The notes under the pieces: model-generated
Database searches by the model: none
What the model was told of the DNA's origin: nothing
What the model saw: only the letters and a program-made list of their open reading frames with translations
Made by a program: the position numbers and the translations under genes
Part shown: positions 45,633-55,337 of the stretch, in pieces
Layout: every line of letters starts with the position of its first letter
Position numbering within the stretch: position 1 is the stretch's first letter
DNA from: Bufo bufo
Lineage: Eukaryota; Chordata; Amphibia; Anura; Bufonidae
Direction of reading: 5' to 3'
Length of the DNA: 64,000 bases
Assembly: GCF_905171765.1 (NCBI RefSeq)
Contig: NC_053393.1
Location: forward strand, 64,387,371-64,451,370

Positions 45633-45859
45633 GGGTGTGTGTGCGTGTAGGTGTGCGTGTGTGGCAAACTTTATTATATGTGCGTGTGTGTGGGGGCAAC
45701 GGGTGTTCGCGTACTAAAAAGTCCAGGCAAAAAAATGGGCAAGTGTTAGAAAAAAAAAACCGCTGATCAGCGGTCGGTGGGGTGGTGGGGCGGGCGATGC
45801 GCTAACAGTGGACGGACGCTAAAAAGTGCCGGCCAGTCAGCGCACGCAGAAAAAAAAAA

Positions 45860-45990
45860 GTGGTGGTGAGTGGGGGGGGCTGGTGGGGGGGGGGTGGGGG
45901 GGGGGGGGCAGGTGGGGGGGGGGGGAAAGTGGCTGGTGGGGGGTGGGTGGAGGGGGGGAAGGTGGGGGGGGGCAAGTGGCAGGAGGGGTC
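45860..45990 (+). repeat. G-rich low-complexity tract upstream of the piggyBac gene
   Basis: Many G runs of three to ten (GGTGGGGGGGGGG pattern) lie on the + strand in the 5' untranslated region of the transposase. This could form G-quadruplexes on the + strand. Confidence 0.9.
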
Positions 45991-46415
45991 TGGGTTAGGG
46001 TTAGATGGAAGTTTGGAAGTTTGGAATAAAAGTACTTTTTTTTTTTTTTCTAACTTACTTTTCCCTTCTTTCCCTGCCTAACGGTGCCTCTCCCTCACTG
46101 ACCCTAACCTACCTGGGTGGCGATGGGTGCAGGAGGGTGATGGATTCCGATTAGGGGGACACAGGAGCTGGTGCTGGACGATGCTGCACGGTCAGGGTGC
46201 TGGACAGGAAGAGGAGGGGAGAGAGGAGCGCAGGAAGTTTGAATCTCGCGCCTCTCTCCCCTGCACCAATCAGCACCCTGGACAGCGGCATTCAGCACCA
46301 GGGCTAGCACCGCCTCTCCAAATCCTCGGACTGCGATAGGTGGTGTATAATTACGCCACCGATCGCAGTCTTTTTCCGGTTCATCGGGTCACAGGACACC
46401 CGAATGGACCGGAAA

Positions 46416-46457
46416 CGCAGAAAACCGCAGGTCTGAATTGACCTGCGGTTTTCTGCG
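46416..46457. repeat. Perfect 18-bp-arm hairpin near the piggyBac right end
   Basis: CGCAGAAAACCGCAGGTC and its exact inverse are separated by TGAATT. Nearby, GGACGTACCGGTACGTCC (46581-46598) is a perfect palindrome, and a near copy lies at 46624-46641. These may be subterminal transposase-binding sites. Confidence 0.85.
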
Positions 46458-47018
46458 ATCGCCGATACGGGGGGGTCAAATGACCCCCCCCTGCATTGTT
46501 ACGGGATGCCGGCTGAATGATTTCAGCCGAAATCCCGTTCCGATTAACCCCTGCGGCGCCGGAGTTCCGATTTTAAGTCAGGACGTACCGGTACGTCCTC
46601 GGTCCTTAAGGACTCGGGAAATAGGGCGTACCGGTACGTCCTAGGTCCTTAAGGGGTTAAGGCGAAAAATATGGTAATACAGATAGTTAGTGGGAGATAG
46701 TCAGTGTAGGTTATATCCTGATATAGTGTAGCTGGTTCCAGTGCAGGGTGTTAGGTAGTGTGATAGGAATTACTGTACTGTGCATTTTCTCCAGTCTGAG
46801 GAAACTTCTAGCAGCTTAAAAAATGTAGCAAAAGTGAGCCACGCCTGTATTGCGTGCGCAATACCCGCATATTACATTGCTTATTTTCGCAACCAAGAAA
46901 ATAATGACTGGAGATCATGAATTCTTAAATTTGCGAATTTATGGTGAATATTAGGCCAAAAATTTGAGAAATGTTGCGAAAACGAATATTGCCTATGCTG
47001 CTCATCACTGAAGAGAAG

Positions 47019-47370
47019 CTGGCAGAGGCTGTAAAAGACTTTAGACTGGGGCAGAGGTTCACCTTATAGCAGGACAACAACCCTAAACATCCAGCCAGAA
47101 CTACAATGGAATGGTTTAGATCAAAGCATATTCATGTGTTAGAACGGCCCAGTCAAAATCCAGACCTAAATGCTATTGTGAATCTGTGGCAAGATTGGAA
47201 AATTGCTGTTCACAGACCCTCTCCATCCAATCTGACTGAGCTTTGAGGAATTTTGCAAATAAAAATAGGCAAAAATGTCAGCCTCTAGATGTGCAAAGCT
47301 GGTAGAGACATACCCCAAAAGACTTGCAGCTAAAATTGCAGCGAAAGGTGTTCCTACAAAGTGTTGACCT
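47019..47370 (+). pseudogene. C-terminal half of the split Tc1 transposase
   Basis: QDNNPKHPARTT, RPSQNPDLNAIVNLW (catalytic Glu changed to Val) and the C-terminal AAKGVPTKC are readable with stops. It continues the 36190-36758 fragment across the hAT insertion. Confidence 0.82.
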
Positions 47371-47844
47371 GGGGGTCTGAATACAAATGCACCCCACACT
47401 TTCCATATTTGTATTTATTAAACATTTTGAAAATCGTGTATCATTTTCTTTTCACTTTACACATACTGTACTTGCTACTTCTATCACATAAAATCCCAAT
47501 AAAATACATTTAAATTTGTGGGTTTAATGTGAAAAAATGTAGAAAAGTTCAAGGGGTATGAATAATTTTTCAAAGCACTGTAAATAGTAAATAGTTATAT
47601 TGTATTAACAGGACAATGCGTCTTCCACAGGTTATCAGTGTCCTTTGATCCTTCAATAAAACATAGGTGCGTTATTCCATAGGCTATTACAGTTTATTTA
47701 AACAATTAATTGCCAGGTACGGCATGCAAAGTGGTTTGTCTGCTCAGATATAACTCCTGTATAAAGTCCTATTCAGATGCAGCGCGTTATTTGTATGTGA
47801 TCCAAATAGCTAGATGTAAGATCAGTATGTAACTGAATCGGTTA

Positions 47845-48339
47845 GGCTACTTTCACACTGGCGTTTCTGGGTCCGCCTGTGAGATCCGTTTCAGGGCTCT
47901 CACAAGCTGCCCAAAACGGATCAGTTTTGCCCCAGTGCATTCTGAATGAATAAGGATCCGTTCAGAATGCATCAATTTGGCTCAGTTCCGCCTCCATTCC
48001 GCTCTTGAGGCGGACACCAAAACGCTGCTTGCAGTGTTTTAGTGTCCGCCTGGCGATGCGGAGCCAAACGGATCCGTCCTGACTTACAATGTAAGTCAAT
48101 TGGGACGGATCCGTTTTCACTGACACAATATGGTGCAATTGTAAACTGATCCGTCCCCCATTGACTTTCAATGGAAGTCAGGATGGATCCGTTTGACTTA
48201 CACTAAGACTTAGACTTTTTTTGACAGAATAATGCAGACGGATCCGTTCTGAATGGATACCAGCGTTTGCATTATAGGTGCAGATCCGTCTGCGCAGATA
48301 CCAGACGGATCCGCACCTAACGCAGGTGTGAAAGTAGCC
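47845..48339. mobile_element. Harbinger-like MITE, copy 3
   Basis: Ends GGCTACTTTCACACTGGCG and GGCTACTTTCACACCTGCG, flanked by TTA on both sides (47842-47844 and 48340-48342). It sits in the centre of the foldback element and is close to copy 1 throughout. Confidence 0.85.
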
Positions 48340-48591
48340 TTATATGCAAGCAGGACACTGTGCAATATAAGAACTATTTGTCGCTATTGGTACGTCATTT
48401 CATTTGTATGATACAAGGACTGGCACACTGACTGATTCGGCTACCAAGGGATCTGAAAATCTAGCTATTTGGATCACATACATGAAATAACGCACTGCAT
48501 GTGAATAGGACTTTATACAAGAGTTATATCTGACCAGGTGAACTACTCTGCATGCAATACGTGGCAATGGACTGTTTAAATAAACTGCAAT

Positions 48592-49523
48592 CAGGGCTGG
48601 TGCAAGGATTTTTGCCACCCTAGGCAAAAGCGAATTTGACTCCGCCCATTGACCCGCCCCTTTTTTGCCGGCCACCTATTTAATGATTGTTGCATACAAC
48701 ATTTTACTTGACCAGCTAATTTTAGATATTATAAAGCATTCCCGTTACAATCCCCCCTCCCCCAATCAGCCTTTCGACCAAATAATAAAAATAGTAAAAT
48801 AGAACAATTTAATTAAAACATTTTAATTGTAAACATTTTCTCATATGCAAAACATAAAATAGCAGCATTGCACATATATCAAGTGCCAACAAGATTTCCA
48901 AACATAACATAAAAATTTCAATATAAATAGAAATATTAAAACAGTATAGAATGGTAAAATAAATAACACAAAAATGAAAAACCTCAGATCAGCCAAAGAC
49001 CCCCACTCAGCCCCCATTCAGACCTCAGATAAGCCCAAAGACCCCCGCCCCCCATCAAAACCATTAAATCATTGCGGCAGGCAGAACTAACTACATACTA
49101 CAATACTTACCTAGAACACTGCAGCTCCTCTTCCTCGCACTCCCGTCTTTCCGCCAGCGATGCACTGTCACCTGACAGCGTGCAGCGTCAGGTCATAGTG
49201 CGTGCACTACATCCTGATGCTGTACACGCTCAGGAGGATAGTGCAGCGCCGGGGCCGCCACCGCCAGGGAGCTGGTACAGTGTAAGTTTAAAGGGGCGGA
49301 GCTGGCTGCAAAGGCGTGAGTATTGGGTCCGGACCGGGGGCACCCCATCAGACATGTCACCCGGTGCGGCCCGCACCCGCCGCACCCCCCTCGCAACGCC
49401 ACTGCTAGTAGCAGTCTGCTACTGTTACTTCTATTGCGGCCAGAGACTCCAGAGCCTCGGCACCCCCAGCAAGAGTGCGCTCTACATGGTGGCCTACTCT
49501 TCTTATGGGTGGCACCGGCCCTG
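48592..49523. mobile_element. hAT-type MITE in the right foldback arm
   Basis: Ends CAGGGCTGGTGC and (reversed) CAGGGCCGGTGCCAC are flanked by a perfect 8-bp duplication ACTGCAAT (48584-48591 and 49524-49531). No transposase is visible; the right third is GC-rich. Confidence 0.9.
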
Positions 49524-49760
49524 ACTGCAATAGCATATGGAATAACGCACCTATGTTATGTTGAAGGATCATAGAACATTGATAACCTGTGGAAGACGCA
49601 TTGTCCTATCAATACGATATAACTACCAATTTATATAGCTCCAGTGTAATATATTTTATCATTTTTATTGTTTGCTATTTATTGGTTAACTGCAAGGGCC
49701 CTGTGATAAACCATTGAACCATTTTTATGTATTTATTTATACACTTTTTACAAATATATA

Positions 49761-51314
49761 CACTGAGCAAAAATATAAACACAACACTTTTGGTTTTGCT
49801 CCCATTTTGCATGAGCTGAACTTAAAGATCTGAAACTTTTTCTACATAAACAAAAGACCCATTACTCTCAAATATTGTTCACAAATCTGTCTAAATCTGT
49901 GTTAGTGAGCACTTCTCCTTTGCCGAAATGATCCATCCCACCTCACAGGTGTGGCATATAAAGGTGCTGATTAGACAGCATGAATATTGCACAGGTGTGC
50001 CTTAGACTGCCCACAATAAAAGGCCACTCTGAAATGTGCACAGTTTTGCCTTACTGGGGAGGGGGGGGGGGGGTTGAGAAAACCAGTCAGTATCTGGCCA
50101 CCATTTGCCTCACGCAGTGAAACACATCTCCGTCGCATAGAGTTGATCAGGTTGTTGATTGTGGCCTGTGGGATGTTGGTCCACTCCTCTTCAATAGCTG
50201 TGCGAAGTTGCAGAATATTGTCAAGAACTGGAACATGCTGTCATATAAGCCGATCCAGAGCATCCCAAACATGCTCAATGGGTGACATGTCCGGTGAGTA
50301 TGCTGGCCATGCAAGAACTGGGATGTGGGAATTGTGTACAGATCCTTGCAATATGGGGCCGTGCATTATCATGCTGCAACATGAGGTGATGGTCGTGGAT
50401 GAATGGCACAACAATGGGCCTCAGGATCTCATCACTGTATCTCTGGGCATTCAAAATGCCATCAATAAAATGCACTCGATCCACAACGTTGACGTCAGCA
50501 AACCGCTCACCCACACGACGCCACGCACGCTGTCTGCCATCTGCCCTGAACAGTGAAAACCAAGACTCATCCATGAACAGAACGCCTCTCCAACGTGCCA
50601 GACGCCATCGAATGTGAGCATTTGCCCACTCAAGTCGGTTATGACGACGAACTGCAGTCAGGTCCAGACCCCAATGAGGACGACGAGCATGCAGATGAGC
50701 TTCCCTGAGACGGTTTCTGACAGTTTTTGCAGAACTTCTTTGGTTATGCAAACCGATAGTTGCTGCAGCTGTCCGGGTGGCTGGTCTCAGACGATCATGG
50801 AGGTGAACATGCTGGATGTGGAGGTTCTGGGCTGGTGTGGTTACATGTGGTCTGCGGTTGTGAGGCCGGTTGGATGTACTGCCGAATTCTCTAAAACGCC
50901 TTTGGAGACGGCTTATGGTAGAGAAATGAACATTCATTGCACGGGCAACAGCTCTGAAAGACATTCCTGCACTCAGCATGCCAATTGCACGCTCCCTCAA
51001 ACGTTGCAAAATCTGTGGCATTGTGCTGTGTGATCAAACTGCACATTTCAGAGTGGCCTTTTATTGTGGGCAGTCTAAGGCACACCTGTGCAATATTCAT
51101 GCTGTCTAATCAGCACCTTGATATTCCACACCTGTGAGGTGGATTATCTCGGCAAAGGAGAAGTGCTCACTAACACAGATTTAGATAGATTTGTGAACAA
51201 TATTTGAGAGTAATGGGTCTTTTCTGTATGTAGAAAATGTTTCAGAACTTTGAGTTCAGCTCATGCAAAATGGGAGCAAAACCGAAAGTGTTGCGTTTAT
51301 ATTTTAGCTCAGTG
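49761..51314 (-). mobile_element. Tc1/mariner element in the right foldback arm
   Basis: Ends CACTGAGCAAAAATATAAAC and (reversed) CACTGAGCTAAAATATAAAC lie between TA dinucleotides. Length 1,554 bp. Inverted repeats are about 230 bp. Confidence 0.93.
50275..51021 (-). pseudogene. Defective Tc1-like transposase
   Basis: The frame starts MPQILQRLRERAIGML, has a helix-turn-helix N-terminus, FMDESWFSLF (first Asp) and LQHDNARPH (second Asp). NVVDRVHFIDG shows an in-frame loss of about 20 residues, including the usual Gly-rich HGGGG box. After ICTQF the frame shifts, so the final Glu region is read in another frame. Confidence 0.88.
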
Positions 51315-51974
51315 TAATTAAAACAAAAGGGATTTTTTGGGTGAGCCAGTGTCTTTCGAGCTTATTTATCATTTTAATTTTGTGCACCTATAAATCCTTC
51401 CATATATCAAGTAGGATTGGTGAGCCAAGGTGGCCTGAGGAAGGGGGCGTGACCCCCTAAAAGTCATAGACTGTGTGTGTGAGCACGCTGCCTCTCCACC
51501 TGAACTGAACTGGCTCCTTGAATGGATAAATACTAATGGATTATCTTGGACTGTATTCAGATGCTTTTTTTCAATTTATATGGATAATGAATATGAATTT
51601 GTGCAATGAAACTGTGATGATGCACCTTATCTGAAGATGTAAATGCACTTTAAATTAAATAGTTGTGTCCTGTATATGGAAAGGATTGGTGAGCCGCCAT
51701 CTGTTTGATTATTTTTGTCTATAGATTATCTGGAATTGAAGCTCATTCACAGATAATGTGAATGGTGCTGAGCTGTAGTACCAGATATATCCAATGAACA
51801 AGAGTGGTGCTGCTTCTGGAAAAAGGCAAGAACAGCTTACTATCTCTCTAGAGTTTAATAGTCTACAATGAATGTGTTCACACAGGCATCATAGCTTCTG
51901 TTTATCATGGCTGTGCTAATTTTTTAAACCCTATTTACTATATAATATAATCTGTGCTATTTATCATTTTTAAG

Positions 51975-52120
51975 ATATCTGTGAAGAATCTATGAGAATT
52001 GTAAAGGATGTAACAAAGAACTTATTTGACAACTTCCCCTTCCATTCAGTCACCATTCAAGTTGAACCAGCTGAAGAACAGAATCCGGAGTGCATATTTT
52101 GCTATGAACCAGGTGAATGA
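51975..52120 (+). CDS. SLC30A8: SLC30A8 last coding exon
   Basis: Acceptor catttttaag, then 48 codons to TGA (52118-52120), phase 1 in. It encodes DICEESMRIVKDVTKNLFDN, then FPFHSVTIQVEPAEEQNPEC and IFCYEPGE. The CxxC near the end (CIFC) is shared with ZnT8 and binds zinc at the C-terminus. The position matching human residue 325 (Arg/Trp) is Glu. No clear AATAAA was found just downstream. Confidence 0.95.
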
Positions 52121-52299
52121 ACGTTGTCTTCTGTAAGCTCAACAGCTACGATTCCAATGTTCCAAGAAAACCGATATTTCTGCATCACAGGAAAATGATT
52201 TAAGATGATTAGCATGGACTCCTGCTAAGAGTGTTTATCTGATAACATTAAGTATTGGACCTACTATTAGTAGTAGTTTTATGTGGATTTAGATATAGA

Positions 52300-52812
52300 T
52301 GATCCATTACAAATAACCCATGACTGGAAATGATCCATTGCAAATAGACTGGAGATGATCCACCACTAATAATGCTTGACTTTAGATGTTCAATTACAAA
52401 AAAAAAAAAAACGATGACTGCGCATGATCCAATACAAATAACTAATGACTGGAGATAATACATTACAAACAATCCATGACTGGAGACAATCCATTATAAA
52501 TAATCCATGACTGGAGATGATCCATTACAAACAAATCCCCATGACTGGAAATTATCCATCAAAAAACCTTTGACTGGAGATGATCCATCAAATAATTCAT
52601 GACTGGAGATGCTGAATTGCAAATAACCAATGACTGGAGATAATCATTTACAAATAACCAATGACTGGAGATAATCATTTACAAATAACCAATGACTGGA
52701 GATGATCCATAAAAAAACCATGACTGGAGATCATTCATCAAATAACCCATGACTGAAGATGGTTCTTTACAAATAACCCATGACTGGAGATGATTCACTA
52801 CAAATAACTCAT
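52300..52812 (+). repeat. ~31-bp minisatellite after the SLC30A8 stop codon
   Basis: About sixteen diverged units of CATGACTGGAGATGATCCAT followed by TACAAATAAC begin 180 bp after the stop. It probably lies in, or just past, the 3' untranslated region. Confidence 0.9.
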
Positions 52813-54530
52813 TGTTATAGGCAGTGAGTGTGCACCCACTGTGCCAACCAACTGGTTTGACTTTTGGGCTAGCCGTGAGGGTGTTATCCAGGGTGTTTTC
52901 ACCCTTCAACCTCTATACTTGGATCTGGTGCTCGCTGCAGGGGAGCCGCCAGGCCGCTAACACTTTTAATAGCTCATGTATGGTTGGCTGCTGACCCATA
53001 GGAATTAGAGACAATGGTGCCAAGCGCAGAGAGATCAGGCAATACACAGTTAGGAAACAGGCAGAGTTCAGGGCTGGCAGAGTTTGTGAGAATTCTTGGA
53101 ACAGTCCAAATGTCATAGCAGGCAGCTCAGGATTAGTACGATGAAAATGCACAAGTCAGGTCAGGTGGCAGACAGTCAGAAACCAGGAAACAAGCAGAAG
53201 TTGGTAAACAGACAGAAAAACAGATTAAAGCTCTTTAAAGATGTAAAGGGGGAATATTAATCACCAATATTTCTGCAAATATCGATAATTAATATTCATA
53301 AATGGGAGGAGCCATCTAGTGATAACTCCGCCCATTTATGCCTTTATATAATATCAACAATACCTTCGCTATACTTTACACTGATCACTATGCTAGCTGC
53401 ATGCGCCTTACTAAACTAACTATCGCCAATAACCACACGCCACACAGATAGTTATAAACCAAACACAGTATTTATTACTAACAATACACTACGCATGCAA
53501 TACTAACAATACACTACGCACGCAATACTAACAATACAGCACTAAATATACAATCCTAAACTACACTACACATTCCCAATTCCACCCATCAACTAACTAC
53601 ACAGTTCACACATACAAGTAATATTAACAATAACCCACCCATCTGTTCTCACTGTCCCTACGGGGTTAACGGTGGCACTGCAAGGGAGTGCAGGCCACAG
53701 ACACTATAGATTCAGCACTGCAAGGGTTACTTGCAAGTGAGTGCTGAGGTTTACCAGGGGTACAGCAGGGATCAGGGACACAGCAGGGAGTGGGGGTAAT
53801 CAGGGGTACTAATAGGGCCACAGGATCAGGGGTACAACAGGGGAATACAATAAGGCAAGGGTTTGGGGGATCACAGGATCAGGGGTACAAACAAGGATAC
53901 AATAAGGCAAGGGTTTGGGGGATCAGGGTGTCCAGTAACCAGTGGCACAGGATCAGGGGTACAAACAAGGATACAATAAGGCAAGGGTTTGGGGGATCAG
54001 GGTGTCCAGTAATAGATACAGTGGGGGTAACCACAAATACAATCAGGGGAACCAGTGGCACAGGATCAGGGGTACAAACAAGGATACAATAAGGCAAGGG
54101 TTTGGGGGATCAGGGTGTCCAGTAACACGGCAAGGGTAAATCAGGGCCCAGGGTCACATCACATCAAGGACACAAATATAGGGGTTACAGGACCAGGGGT
54201 GATACTTAGGCCTTATCCAGGTGGTCATCATGGAGCTCCTCTCTCCTATGCGTCTCTGAATCTAGTCTGGTTGCAAGAGAGGGCACCTCTGTCCGGTTCA
54301 GGGTTTTATAGCCCAAAAGCAACCCCCTCCTCCTTTCTCAGGCATGTGACATCATAGTGTGCCTTAGTCCCCCCTCCTAGTCCCAAAAATGCTGGGAGTA
54401 ATGGGCATGGCCATGGGGCAGAGGTGTGGAAAAACAGGTCTTTGATGTCTCTGATTAGAAGGTCCCCTCACAACGGTGCCACAGAGTCTGATTGCTTTGG
54501 GCCTGAACAAAAGGGGACTAGATGCTAATC
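52813..54530. repeat. Intergenic sequence with tandem blocks
   Basis: ACACTACGCATGCAATACTA repeats at 53485-53540. A longer unit beginning GGCACAGGATCAGGGGTACA repeats at about 53944 and 54057, with a partial copy at 53870. Open frames over these are repeat artefacts. No gene recognised. Confidence 0.7.
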
Positions 54531-55030
54531 AGCTGTTATCCTACAGGCTATCAGCACAAGTTTTTCTCTAAACAACTCTGTTGATAACAGTTGGAATTGC
54601 ATATATGCATATATATATCCACAGATGCTTGGGGGCTCATCTATAAACACATACAAAACCGGGGGTATGAATGGGCAGCAATAAGTCCACATACATACTG
54701 TCATGCTGACATAAGTGTATATACATAGACACGTGTGCAAATACATACACACATATCTATATATACACACACCCTCGCATATATCTGGGGCCAGGAAATA
54801 TATGCTAACTATAAGGGGACACATATATATACTAATATAAGGGGGATTATAAGGGGGCACAGCTTCCAGGGACCACATATTTCCCACAGGGGCCACCATG
54901 AGCCGCTGGGGATCAACATGGGCATCACCCCATGATGCGGTGGTTAATGTATGCATATATATACCATACATGCCCGCACGTGTTTGCAGGCATGCATGGA
55001 TATATATGCACACGTCTCAACCGTTCCTCA
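54531..55030. repeat. ATATATGC/ACACATA-rich simple sequence
   Basis: Stretches of alternating purine-pyrimidine sequence occur around 54600, 54720-54830 and 54945-55010. Nothing else is supported. Confidence 0.6.
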
Positions 55031-55056
55031 ACAAAAGATTAAAATAGATTAAAGCT

Positions 55057-55337
55057 GTTTGCCGCTGGCCCGTCACGACTAGTATCAACTTGCCTGGGCG
55101 CGGCTAAGCTCCGTTCGCTTGAATGTAGCTTAGCCCCGCCCAGGCAAGTTGATACTAGTCGTGACGTCACTGGGCCAGCGGTAAACAGTGAGAAGGCCGC
55201 GGCGCTGCTGGAGCGCTGCTGCCTTCTCAAACAGCTGATAGGCGGGGGTCCCGGGTGTCGGACCCCTGCCGATCAGATGCTGATGATCTATCCAGAGGAT
55301 AGATCATCAGTTTGAACAAACTGCAGAACCCCTTTAA
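55057..55337. repeat. Hairpin repeat followed by an AACCCCTTTAAG end
   Basis: GACTAGTATCAACTTGCCTG and its inverse sit in arms of about 54 bp (55057-55110 and 55127-55186). The right arm has an extra GTCACT. A dispersed block (CTGATGATCTATCCAGAGGA) ending AACCCCTTTAAG follows. Confidence 0.7.

Larger units (their letters stand above)
40862..46656 (-). mobile_element. piggyBac element, 5.8 kb
   Basis: Ends CCCCTTAAGGACC and its inverse are flanked by TTAA (40858-40861 and 46657-46660), the piggyBac target. It carries a nearly full transposase on the - strand, a long region of 395-bp tandem repeats on the left and GC-rich subterminal palindromes on the right. It is much longer than the usual 2.5-3 kb because of the repeats. 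Confidence 0.93.
39681..46676. mobile_element. TACCATAT-ended element, split by piggyBac
   Basis: Left TACCATATATAAGACGCACC and right (reversed) TACCATATTTTTCGCC share inverted ends; elements ending in sequences of this kind are abundant in frogs. The interior has no transposase but carries the 28-bp minisatellite. piggyBac landed in its right part at TTAA. Confidence 0.6.
36759..47010. mobile_element. hAT-like element carrying several later insertions
   Basis: Ends TAGTGTTGAGCG and (reversed) CAGTGATGAGCAGC are flanked by a perfect 8-bp duplication AAGAGAAG (36751-36758 and 47011-47018). Its own sequence is only about 0.7 kb with CGAATATT-rich ends and no transposase, so it is a MITE. The rest of the span is later insertions: Tc1 at 36978 and 38739, and the 39681-46676 element. 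Confidence 0.88.
35802..47580 (+). mobile_element. Tc1 element split by a hAT insertion
   Basis: It begins CAGTGCCTTGAAAAAGTATT after TA (35800-35801) and ends as AATTTTTCAAAGCACTG before TA (47581-47582). Removing the hAT at 36759-47010 and one duplication leaves about 1.5 kb, a normal Tc1 size. It lies within the left arm of the foldback element. Confidence 0.9.
35620..51360. mobile_element. Very large inverted-repeat (foldback) element, interrupted many times
   Basis: Two arms read inwards in opposite senses. Left: 35620-35801 continuing at 47583-47843. Right: about 48440-48591, 49524-49760 and 51317-51360. Shared blocks include AAAAAATCCCTTTTGTTTTAAT, GGACAATGCGTCTTCCACAG, AGGTGCGTTATTCCATA and GTGATCCAAATAGCTAG. 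Once later insertions are removed, each arm is about 440 bp and the central spacer about 100 bp. Outer ends are approximate and no target duplication was found. It may derive from an inverted pair of some retroelement. Confidence 0.75.
10980..52120 (+). other. SLC30A8: SLC30A8 (ZnT8) gene span, seven recognised coding exons
   Basis: Seven + strand exons join into about 350 codons with consistent phase (1, 1, 2, 0, 1, 1). The product is a cation diffusion facilitator with six membrane segments and a cytosolic C-terminal domain. ZnT8 moves zinc into insulin granules of pancreatic beta cells in mammals. ZnT8 is preferred over ZnT2 or ZnT3 for two reasons: the C-terminus ends NPECIFCYEP, close to the CxxC-containing end of ZnT8, and the tail length matches human ZnT8 exactly from the position of residue 325. 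The short first coding exon (about 24 codons in human) is missing from this annotation. The two largest introns, 12 kb and 18 kb, are filled with transposons. Confidence 0.9.

Noticed and set aside
45449..46081. Gly-rich frames upstream of the piggyBac gene
   Set aside because: Products of the G-run tract.
50074..50556. + strand frame opposite the Tc1 transposase at 50275-51021
   Set aside because: Antisense shadow of a recognised pseudogene.
53790..54357. QGYKQGYNKARVWGI frames
   Set aside because: Translation of a tandem repeat; no start context or family.
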